This document shows, in pieces, positions 14,845 to 21,234 of a stretch of 23,424 nt of DNA (position 1 is its first letter; each line of letters begins with the position of its first letter). Position numbers and translations under genes: made by a program. A model generated the notes under the pieces. That model did not search any database. It was not told the DNA's origin and saw nothing but the letters and a program-made list of their open reading frames with translations. The stretch is from JBLHKW01 sp047618565 (GTDB lineage: Bacteria; Planctomycetota; UBA1135; GCA-002686595). Where the stretch lies: the NCBI GenBank assembly GCA_047618565.1, contig JBLHKW010000077.1, positions 1 through 23,424 of the forward strand. Direction: 5' to 3'.

Positions 14845-15363
14845 ATGGGCGGGACCGCGTCGCGCCGCACGCGAGCGTTCGCTTGCCCCTTGCAAGAGGC
14901 CACGCATCTTGACGATGCTCTCGCAGTGCACGACGACCCCCTGCGAATCCTGCCGCGCAACGTATCGCTTCGCACAGCGGCAGCGCGCTTCTGGATCGAT
15001 CGTGGAGATGGAGCCCGTGCTCTGGAGCTGCTCGATACCGCACTACGTGAACAGCCGAACAACACCGCGCTCGCCGCTCTACGTATCCGGGTCCTCGCGA
15101 CGGATAGCGACCCCGCGGTTCGCGACCAGGAGCGGGCTCAGCGTTTGATCGATCGCCTGCTCACGGGCAGCCAGGCGCAGGACCCACGCCTGCTCGGTGC
15201 GGCCGCAGCAGCGGCGGCGGAGCAGGACGACATCCACGGCGCGATCGAACTTGCACAGCGCGCCGCGAGCCAGGCTCGGGAGCGCGGCGCCGATGTGCTC
15301 GCCGAGCGTATCGAAGCCGAGCTGGATCTCTATCGGACGCGCCGGCCCGGCGAGAGCCGTTGA
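14845..15363 (+). CDS. Short TPR-like protein, possibly the C-terminal remnant of a larger TPR protein
   Basis: The frame is open from a GTG at 14659, but recognisable protein begins only near 14905. From the ATG at 14845 the product is 172 residues. It carries TPR-like helix pairs: R-T-A-A-A-R-F-W-I-D-R-G-D (about 45-57), A-L-E-L-L-D-T-A-L-R-E-Q-P-N-N (about 60-74), and a final pair ending L-D-L-Y-R-T-R-R-P. That ending, in which a TPR array stops at Y-R-x-x-R-P, is common at the extreme C-terminus of large planctomycetal TPR/glycosyltransferase proteins. The lack of an N-terminal domain, a signal peptide or a good start suggests a gene remnant, but a small genuine TPR adaptor cannot be excluded. 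It converges on the HEAT gene, with 7 bp between stops. Confidence 0.5.
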   Translation: MGGTASRRTRAFACPLQEATHLDDALAVHDDPLRILPRNVSLRTAAARFWIDRGDGARALELLDTALREQPNNTALAALRIRVLATDSDPAVRDQERAQRLIDRLLTGSQAQDPRLLGAAAAAAAEQDDIHGAIELAQRAASQARERGADVLAERIEAELDLYRTRRPGESR

Positions 15364-15370
15364 GCGGATC

Positions 15371-16696
15371 CTAGCTCTGCGGAAGGACCGCCGCCCAGGC
15401 CTCGGGCTCTGCGGTCAAGTCGAAGTCCGTCAGTGCATGCAGAGCGCGCAAGGCGGAGGCCACAACGACCGGGTCCGAATCCCTGAGGAAAGGGACGAGT
15501 GCCGGCGCGCTGGGCTCGGAACCGACAGCCTGGAGCGCATTGCACAACAAGCGTCGTCTGAGAGGCGGGGCCTGCTCGAGAGCGTAGACCAGTTCCTTGG
15601 CCACCTCGTGCCGTTGCAACCTGTGCTTCGACAGCTCTCGAATCGCGGCCACAGCCAATCCATCGTGAGAACCGTGCAGATTCCTCACGCACTCCTCGTA
15701 CGAGTCCCGGAAGAAGGCGATCTCGCGCTCGTGCCAGCGCCGCCAGCGTGCACGGTCCGGCGCAAACCGAAGTCCACTGATCCGGCAGAGGGCCCAGTAG
15801 GCCTCGGCCGAGGCTGGAGTGTCCTCCAGAAGCTCGATCAGGTCCGCGACGCACTCGGTATCCGACAGCTCGCCGAGCACCAGCGCGGCGGACCGGGCCA
15901 GCTTGGGCTCATCCGGGTCGAGGTGCCTGCGCAGTAGCGTTGAGAACCACTGGTCCAGGTCCGGGTCACCGCTCGACCCGAGGCGGCGCGCCTCGGCAAA
16001 TGCGAGCAGGCGTAGATTCGGGTAGCGCTCGGCGATCGGCAACACCAGAGCCATTCCGGCCGGGTCCCCGTCGTCCCCGAGCGCCCGTAGCACGGCGCAC
16101 ACCAGCGGCTCGGGTATGTTGTTCAAGTTGAGGCGCAGCACACCGTGCGCGCCGCGCCCCTCGGTCGCGAGTATGGCCTCGATCGACCACTCCAGGGCGT
16201 CCATGTAGCAGCGCTTGGGCGAATCGCCCGGCTCCGGTGTGGCGATCGCAAATAGCTGAGCCAGGTTGTCGCTCCCGCCACCGAGTGCAAGCAAGTGCAA
16301 CGCAACCGTACACGCCGTGACATCCGGATCCTCGTCCTCCTCGTGGGCGAGCAATCGTTCAGCCTGCACCGTCAGCGCATTGCCTGGAAGAAATGAGAAG
16401 GCCGCGAGCACCATCTCGCGCTGGGGCACGGAGAGAGTCTGTGGCGAATCCCCTTCCTCCAGGGCGGGCACGCGGCCAGCGACGAGCACGTCGACAAGAG
16501 CGGGGTGAGCCGCATTCACGTCGCCACGCAAGGCACGCCCCAGCTCGTCGGCGGGCATGGCATCCGGGAGCCGCGAATCGCGCAGCAATCGGATGCTACG
16601 CTGGACGGCCGGGGGCAGTTCGTTCGTTTCGTTAGCCATGCTCGCCGCACCGGAGGTGACGGCGAGCAGGAGAAGGCCAGCAGGGAGTATTACCAT
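15371..16696 (-). CDS. Exported HEAT-repeat protein, last gene of the pilin-like operon
   Basis: The 441-residue product has a cleavable signal peptide (M1 to about A21, hydrophobic core L8-A12). It is otherwise alpha-solenoid: HEAT-like pairs near 90-150, 195-245, 262-303 and 345-430. The element Y-W-A-L-C-R-I-S-G-L-R-F (300-311) followed by R-W-R-R-W-H-E-R-E (317-325) matches a recurrent planctomycetal HEAT module. Leu-rich repeats near the end, such as L-V-P-F-L-R-D-S-D-P-V-V-V-A-S-A (400-415), are canonical HEAT. No catalytic motif is seen, so a periplasmic scaffold is likely. Its ATG sits inside the last codons of the PilX-like gene (7-bp overlap), implying coupled translation. A role in assembling or regulating the fibre encoded upstream is therefore plausible but inferred. 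Confidence 0.82.
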   Translation of the reverse strand: MVILPAGLLLLAVTSGAASMANETNELPPAVQRSIRLLRDSRLPDAMPADELGRALRGDVNAAHPALVDVLVAGRVPALEEGDSPQTLSVPQREMVLAAFSFLPGNALTVQAERLLAHEEDEDPDVTACTVALHLLALGGGSDNLAQLFAIATPEPGDSPKRCYMDALEWSIEAILATEGRGAHGVLRLNLNNIPEPLVCAVLRALGDDGDPAGMALVLPIAERYPNLRLLAFAEARRLGSSGDPDLDQWFSTLLRRHLDPDEPKLARSAALVLGELSDTECVADLIELLEDTPASAEAYWALCRISGLRFAPDRARWRRWHEREIAFFRDSYEECVRNLHGSHDGLAVAAIRELSKHRLQRHEVAKELVYALEQAPPLRRRLLCNALQAVGSEPSAPALVPFLRDSDPVVVASALRALHALTDFDLTAEPEAWAAVLPQS

Positions 16697-17946
16697 TCAA
16701 TTTCCGAGGTTGAGACCGGGAGTTCCCGCCACGCGACGAGGCTGTAATCTATGGCTGCCTCGTCTTCGTCGATCTCCATCAGAGCCTCGTCGAAGTGCAG
16801 GTAGCTGTTACTGTCAAGATGAACGCTCTTGGCGACGAGTGCGCCGAAGAGCTCGAAGTTGCTGTTGATCTCCACGTGCGCATTGGGCGCGTACACGGTG
16901 GCGTACAGCTTGGCGTTGGAATCAAAGTCGACTTCATCCAGGTCGACCACCACATCCGGATCGACGATGTTGTTGGTCTCCAGGAAGATGGCGACGTCAC
17001 CCGGCACATCGCCGTCGGCCGAGATCCTCGTGTTGCTGTTCATCACGAAGTCATCACGCACGTAGAACTCAACGGCCCCGTTCGTGCTATCGACGATGAT
17101 CTCCGCGTTGGACCGGATCAGCATGTTGTCACACAGGATGCGGGCAGGGCCGCGGATGGTGAGGGTCGCGCCGCCAGCCAGTCGAAACGTGTCAAAGCCA
17201 TGATCCCCGCTTGCGAGCGTCACTACACCGGACGGGCTCCAGTCGCCGGTGGAAGCGATGACCGGCATCTCGATCTCCGGAAGTTCGACCACCCCGGTAT
17301 TCGGAGTGGTGGTCCCGGTGACCTCGGCGTTTACGCCCGTCAGGACGCTATCGTCCGGACCGGGCACGGCGTCACCGAACACCAGGGAGTTCGAATCCAG
17401 TGCGATGCCCGCGTTGCTGCCAACGGTTCCATTGGCCAGATCAAAGAAGTCGTTCCCGGAACCATTCACGGGGTTGTAGGCAGCGTCGCTCGAGTTGTAG
17501 CTGTCGACGTGTGCGTTCGAGTCCATGGTCAGACCCAGGTCGCCAAAGGCTGCCCAGGTGTAGAAGGCGTCGTTGGTGTCGGCCAGCACGAGCTCGACCC
17601 GGGATACCGTCCGCCCGCGCACACCGGTGGCGATGACCGACGTCAGTCCACCTCCGAGGTCCACGGTCTCCACCCAGAAGTCCCCGCCGCCGTAATCGAC
17701 CCGATCGCGGTCCTCACCCAAACTGCCACTGCCGCCCTGACGCAGATCGTCGACGGCGATCGCCAGTCCAGCCTCGGCCAGGTAGCGCGCACCTACCTGA
17801 TTCTTGATCGACTGATTCAGCCTGAACGACGAGGATACGCGCCCGAGGATCGCCATGGATAGCGTCCCGAGCGTGCCCACCGCTATGAGCACCGTGATGA
17901 CCGCGGCACCACGCCGCCTGCGATCGCTTCGATTCCGAATTTGCAT
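16690..17946 (-). CDS. PilX-like pilus assembly protein with repeated S-N motifs (beta-helix-like body)
   Basis: The N-terminus matches PilX-type minor pilin proteins: a basic leader (R-R-R-R, 9-12), a transmembrane helix (about 14-34), then A-R-Y-L-A-E-A-G-L-A (53-62). The body contains eight S-N dipeptides at near-regular places: 142-144 D-S-N, 176-178 G-S-N, 184-186 D-S-N, 278-280 R-S-N, 303-305 N-S-N, 342-344 D-S-N, 361-363 N-S-N and 378-380 D-S-N. Most are followed by alternating hydrophobic residues, as in a right-handed beta-helix or the C-terminal DUF7305-type domain of such proteins. It is probably a surface-exposed minor component of a type IV pilus or pseudopilus. Overlapping strong ribosome binding sites (GAGGGATTAGGGA) precede the ATG. 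It follows the PilW-like gene by 18 bp and overlaps the HEAT gene. Confidence 0.85.
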   Translation of the reverse strand: MQIRNRSDRRRRGAAVITVLIAVGTLGTLSMAILGRVSSSFRLNQSIKNQVGARYLAEAGLAIAVDDLRQGGSGSLGEDRDRVDYGGGDFWVETVDLGGGLTSVIATGVRGRTVSRVELVLADTNDAFYTWAAFGDLGLTMDSNAHVDSYNSSDAAYNPVNGSGNDFFDLANGTVGSNAGIALDSNSLVFGDAVPGPDDSVLTGVNAEVTGTTTPNTGVVELPEIEMPVIASTGDWSPSGVVTLASGDHGFDTFRLAGGATLTIRGPARILCDNMLIRSNAEIIVDSTNGAVEFYVRDDFVMNSNTRISADGDVPGDVAIFLETNNIVDPDVVVDLDEVDFDSNAKLYATVYAPNAHVEINSNFELFGALVAKSVHLDSNSYLHFDEALMEIDEDEAAIDYSLVAWRELPVSTSEIEW

Positions 17947-17964
17947 ATTCCCTAATCCCTCTTC

Positions 17965-18612
17965 TCAGTTCCTCATGCGTACGTCCAGCTCCGCCGTGCG
18001 GATGAGGACCTGCCCGTTCAATCCTTGACCCCCGAGTGACAACCGCAGAGTGATCACCTCGCCGTTGCGCTCGATATGGAAGCCGGGCTCATCTTCGAGA
18101 TCGTTCCCGTTTTCGTCGGCACCGTCGAAGGTCTCACCCTCGAGGTACTCGAGCACGCCGTGACACAGCACGACCTCGCGTTCGTCGGCGCCGCCCACGT
18201 CCTGTACGAGGATGAGGTCGCGCTCGTCGACCAGTCCATCCCCGTCGTTGTCGTTGCCGTCCTGCACCTCGCCGCCCTCGATCCGCACGAGCAACTGGCA
18301 CGCCGGCCCCAGGTCCGGCGTCACGCCCGTGAAGCCGATGACCGGCTGGTACTCGAGATCGTCGTAGGCCAGGCCCTCGATCGGATCGGGCGTGAGGTGA
18401 TCGACTCCGGTGGCTGCGATCTCGTCTGCCGCACGCTCGAGTGCGCGGTGCAGGTTCTGTTCCAGCCGGTGGTTGGCCGCACTCGTGCGCTCGGCGCTAC
18501 CGGCGGTCCTCGACACCATCGCTGCGCTGCCGAGCACCAGGCCCAGCAGACTGAGGGAGATCACGACTTCGAACAGCGTGAAGCCGCTCCTTGTACTACG
18601 ACGCTTCATCAT
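17965..18612 (-). CDS. PilW/GspJ-like prepilin with two calcium-loop-like motifs
   Basis: The 215-residue product has a type IV prepilin signal: basic leader, then S-G-F-T-L-F-E-V (9-16). Cleavage is expected after G10, F11 becomes the methylated first residue, and E15 is the conserved fifth residue of the mature pilin. A hydrophobic helix follows (to about 34). The globular part carries two Asp-rich loops, D-G-N-D-N-D-G-D-G-L-V-D (118-129) and D-G-A-D-E-N-G-N-D-L-E-D (163-174). Both resemble EF-hand or dockerin calcium loops, and calcium is known to fold some minor pilins and pseudopilins. C105 and C150 could pair. Its ATG overlaps the stop of the PilV-like gene by one base. Another ATG lies one codon downstream. 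Confidence 0.87.
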   Translation of the reverse strand: MMKRRSTRSGFTLFEVVISLSLLGLVLGSAAMVSRTAGSAERTSAANHRLEQNLHRALERAADEIAATGVDHLTPDPIEGLAYDDLEYQPVIGFTGVTPDLGPACQLLVRIEGGEVQDGNDNDGDGLVDERDLILVQDVGGADEREVVLCHGVLEYLEGETFDGADENGNDLEDEPGFHIERNGEVITLRLSLGGQGLNGQVLIRTAELDVRMRN

Positions 18613-19169
18613 CAGAGCCCCATGAGGACGGTGTGGAACTGAACGTGTGCGGGCGAGCCGGCGCCTTGCCAGTCGATGCGAACTCGTGCGGGCAGCAAGA
18701 CGTAGTCGGTGGAGTGATCTTGATCGTCGATGATGCCGTCACCCGACAGGTCCCGGGGCAGCCCGAGCTCCGGTAGATCCAGGTCTTCGCGTAGCTCCCA
18801 GATGCCTGCCTTCTGGACGAACGGCAGCAGGAACTTGCCCACCTGTCCGTCTGCGTCGCCGTCCTGGACATCGAGCCCCTCGACGTCGAAGGTTGATCCG
18901 GGGGCGGTACCGACGCCGCCGGGATCGTCGGCCGGGTTGTCGTTGTACAGGGCGAACACCTGTGAGAAGTCGCTGCCCAGCAGGGTCTCCAGCTGGCTCC
19001 GGCTGGCCTCGGCCGCCATGCGAACGCCGCGGTCCGTGTCGGATGCGATCATGCTCGAGACGACAGCGCGGGAGAAACCCAGCATCGCGACGCTCAAGAG
19101 CACCACGGCCACCATGACCTCGATCAGGGTGAAACCCGCTCGCCTCGATCCCAATTGTCGACTACCCAT
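18612..19169 (-). CDS. PilV/GspI-like prepilin, first gene of the operon
   Basis: The 185-residue product has a prepilin peptidase site A-G-F-T-L-I-E-V-M-V (11-20; cleavage after G12) and a hydrophobic helix to about 36. Two Asp-rich stretches, D-V-Q-D-G-D-A-D-G (100-108) and D-L-S-G-D-G-I-I-D-D-Q-D (140-151), again resemble calcium loops. Its short length and the L-L-S-V-A-M-L-G-F-S pattern fit PilV/GspI minor (pseudo)pilins. A textbook GGAGG five bases before the ATG marks it as the operon's lead gene. No pilin motor, secretin or prepilin peptidase gene is in the window, so those must be encoded elsewhere. Confidence 0.88.
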   Translation of the reverse strand: MGSRQLGSRRAGFTLIEVMVAVVLLSVAMLGFSRAVVSSMIASDTDRGVRMAAEASRSQLETLLGSDFSQVFALYNDNPADDPGGVGTAPGSTFDVEGLDVQDGDADGQVGKFLLPFVQKAGIWELREDLDLPELGLPRDLSGDGIIDDQDHSTDYVLLPARVRIDWQGAGSPAHVQFHTVLMGL

Positions 19170-19415
19170 CCCTGCCTCCAGTCCTGCCTCGGGGACTAAC
19201 TACGGGCCTGCCAGACCCGTTTCTGCCAGGCTGCGTGCCCTGGTCCGAGATTCTTCGACCGCGTGCAAGCTACGGCTTCACACGACTTTTACTTTACTGT
19301 AAACATCCCGCCTCATGCCCCCACAGGGGTCCTGGGAAGCGCTTGGGATGGGTGAATCCGCTTGCCCGGCCCCCTCCGAAGGATCGACCAGCCGCCGGAG
19401 CGGCGCCCTGGCCAG
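19170..19415 (-). promoter_or_regulatory. Leader and likely promoter region of the pilin-like operon
   Basis: This gap follows the kinase gene and precedes the first prepilin gene on the reverse strand. It contains the strong GGAGG ribosome binding site (19175-19179). About 120 bp upstream of the ATG is an AT-rich patch, 19287-19304, that stands out in GC-rich DNA. It contains TTTAC repeated (19288-19297) and the palindrome TTTAC-T-GTAAA (19293-19303). On the reverse strand this offers a -35-like TTTACA, but no matching -10 is clear. It could instead be an operator. Confidence 0.5.
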
Positions 19416-20204
19416 CTACTCGTCGACTGCGTCGAGCGTCCGGCGGAGGCTTCGCTCCGCGCCCCGGGCCGGGCTCAGCCGCGCTCGCTGGCGATCAACC
19501 GCGGTGACGAGAGCGTCGCGATCGACCCGGCGTCCGTGTTCACGGCATCCGCTCAGGTAGGCCTCGAGCAGGTGCACCTGCAGCTGTGGAGCGAGGGCCG
19601 GACCGCAATCCGAGTACAGGCAGGCCAGGTCGTAGCTCGGGCCTCGCAGGCTGCGGAAGCGGCCGCCGGACCAGGCGTCGAGGAATACGACGCGGTGCTC
19701 TCCGCCCGCGGGGAGCACCAGCAGGTTGCGGAAGAAGAGGTCGTGGTGCACGAAGTGCAACGAGTGCATGCGAGCCACCTCGCGCCCGAGCTCCGTCAGA
19801 ATCGCGCGCGCATCAACGCTATCTGGCCCGAGGTGATCGGCGACCGGCCGGGCGCCCTCGACGTATTCCGTGGCCAGCACCTGGTAGCACGGGAGCAGTC
19901 CGCTCCAGCGGACTGCGGCCGCGAGGGGCCGCGCGGCTCCGAAGCCATGATCCCTCAGCCACGTCAGGTTCTGGTACTCGGCGATACGCGGCACCCGCCG
20001 CCGCCAGAGCATGTGAGCGATGCCGTGACGGCGCGCTCCACTGCCGCGCAAGACCGATCCCTTCACCCACGCCCGGTCCCGCAGGAAATCGACAGCTTCG
20101 CGGATCTCGGTCGCTTCTCCTTGGTCACGGGTCGCCAGCAGGCCCCGCAACGCAGCCGTCGCTGCATCCGTACCGCAGAACTGCCAACGATCGCGCCAGG
20201 TCAT
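19416..20204 (-). CDS. WaaP/Kdo-kinase-like lipopolysaccharide sugar kinase
   Basis: Of a longer open frame, the real gene begins at the ATG at 20204, giving 262 residues. The upstream part is the shadow of the methyltransferase. Protein-kinase-like features of the LPS core kinase family are visible. There is a lysine in W-V-K-G-S-V-L-R-G (46-54, K48) and a glutamate near E76. The catalytic loop is H-H-D-L-F-F-R-N-L-L (153-162, D155 base, N160 metal), and the metal-binding aspartate is in V-F-L-D-A-W-S-G (173-180, D176). E114-Y-V-E-G marks the hinge. The family phosphorylates heptose or Kdo in the lipid-A core on the cytoplasmic face of the inner membrane. This member may act on another lipid-linked sugar. 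Its ATG overlaps the methyltransferase stop (ATGA), so translation is coupled. Confidence 0.84.
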   Translation of the reverse strand: MTWRDRWQFCGTDAATAALRGLLATRDQGEATEIREAVDFLRDRAWVKGSVLRGSGARRHGIAHMLWRRRVPRIAEYQNLTWLRDHGFGAARPLAAAVRWSGLLPCYQVLATEYVEGARPVADHLGPDSVDARAILTELGREVARMHSLHFVHHDLFFRNLLVLPAGGEHRVVFLDAWSGGRFRSLRGPSYDLACLYSDCGPALAPQLQVHLLEAYLSGCREHGRRVDRDALVTAVDRQRARLSPARGAERSLRRTLDAVDE

Positions 20205-20863
20205 GCGCGCCTGGCCACGACGAAGCTCTGCATCCTCATGAACCGCAGGCCGTTGTGCCACGCGACAACCGACGCCCCCCCCTCCTCGAACGCAGCTGCG
20301 AGCTCCTTGCGTGACACGGGAATCCGGCTGTCCGCCTTGCCGCGCCGTAGTCCCGCACGCCGGCGCCAGGCCGGGAATGACGCCGCATCCCAGAAGGAAG
20401 CGATCACCAGACCGCTCGAGACACGCGCGAGTTCGCGCACAACCCGCCCCAGTGCTGGCTGCTCGAGGTGGTGCAGCAAGCGGTTGCAGACCACGATGTC
20501 GAAGCTTCGATCGCCGAATGGCAAGCACGATGCTGAGCCCCGGAACAGCTCCGCCGCCGGTGAGGCCAGTCGAGCAGCCGCGAGCATCGAGCTCGAAATA
20601 TCCACGCCCACATAACGCGCAACCTTGGCTCGCAACGCCGCCTCCAGGCGCCCGGCACCACTGGGCAGGTCTAGCAATGAGGCCTGAGCTGCATCGGGTG
20701 CCCAGCGCTCGAGCAGGCTGGCGATGGCACGCGGATCGCGCTCCCCGGCCCGACGGGTGCCAAACCGTGTCTCGGCGTAATCCTGGCCCGAATCGGCGCT
20801 GGCCCACTTGCTCCCGATGCGACCAACGCCGGGAGCACGGGCTGACTGGGTTCGCGGGTTCAT
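20201..20863 (-). CDS. Class I SAM-dependent methyltransferase
   Basis: I choose the ATG at 20863 (220 residues, GGA eight bases upstream on the reverse strand) over an upstream TTG. The Rossmann methyltransferase motifs are clear: motif I L-L-D-L-P-S-G-A-G-R (63-72), the acidic ribose-binding aspartate in V-G-V-D-I-S (85-90, D88), P-F-G-D-R-S-F-D (115-122) and post-motif V-C-N-R-L-L-H-H-L (125-133). This is the Methyltransf_11 pattern of small-molecule or lipid methylases. A leader of about 40 residues precedes the fold. The four-base overlap with the kinase gene suggests a joint pathway, perhaps tailoring a lipid-sugar or quinone-like substrate, but the substrate cannot be deduced. Confidence 0.84.
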   Translation of the reverse strand: MNPRTQSARAPGVGRIGSKWASADSGQDYAETRFGTRRAGERDPRAIASLLERWAPDAAQASLLDLPSGAGRLEAALRAKVARYVGVDISSSMLAAARLASPAAELFRGSASCLPFGDRSFDIVVCNRLLHHLEQPALGRVVRELARVSSGLVIASFWDAASFPAWRRRAGLRRGKADSRIPVSRKELAAAFEEGGASVVAWHNGLRFMRMQSFVVARRA

Positions 20864-21234
20864 GTAGATCCAAGTGAGCCACGCGGACCCGCATGGCACG
20901 CGGCCCAGTCTAACGTGATCGCGCGCGCCCAAGGAAACGGACCGAGAGATGGTCGTCCCCTGACGCGCCCTCGGTCCTTCAGCCTCACTGACCCGGACAC
21001 ATCACGGAAGCACCGTGAACGTCAGCGCGTCCGAGAGGCCGACGCGTTGGCCAGCACGGAGGATGACAGGGCCAGGGCGCCAGAGACGGCCCGTAGGGAG
21101 CCGAGCGACAGCTTCATGGTGGACTCGGTTCCTGCCCGGCGTTGCGGAGGGACGTGCTCCTCCGTTGATCCGCCGCGCGGCCCGAAGCTCACGCCCAACG
21201 CACGATTTCTGCCCGGTGTCCCGGCCCCGTGGCA
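20864..21234. other. Intergenic region between the methyltransferase and the channel gene
   Basis: This 371-bp gap lies after the stop of the leftward channel gene and should hold its terminator and the promoter of the methyltransferase operon. A leftward frame that ends near 21002 finishes in L-T-F-T-V-L-P and an overlapping frame encodes a signal-peptide-like mini-ORF (separate entry), so a decayed gene is possible. No clear hairpin with a T-tract was recognised. Confidence 0.4.
21022..21117 (-). CDS. 31-codon signal-peptide-like mini-ORF, doubtful
   Basis: ATG to TGA on the reverse strand encodes 31 residues with a lysine start (M-K-L-S-L-G), a Leu/Ala/Val hydrophobic core, and V-L-A-N-A-S-A (22-28), a signal peptidase I-like cut region. 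The protein ends four residues later. The neighbouring frame over the same bases ends in D-A-L-T-F-T-V-L-P, like the final strand of an Ig-like domain. This could be a broken gene for an exported protein, a leader peptide, or chance. The AGGA upstream is about 13 bases from the ATG. Confidence 0.25.
   Translation of the reverse strand: MKLSLGSLRAVSGALALSSSVLANASASRTR

Noticed and set aside
16795..17862. 355-codon forward frame opposite the PilX-like gene
   Set aside because: Val/Gly/His-rich antisense translation; the reverse frame has a pilin helix and overlaps its neighbours correctly.
20205..20894. N-terminal 230 residues of the open frame containing the WaaP-like kinase
   Set aside because: Overlaps the methyltransferase in another frame, is Arg/Cys/Gly-rich and lacks kinase motifs; the ATG at 20204 fits the family length.
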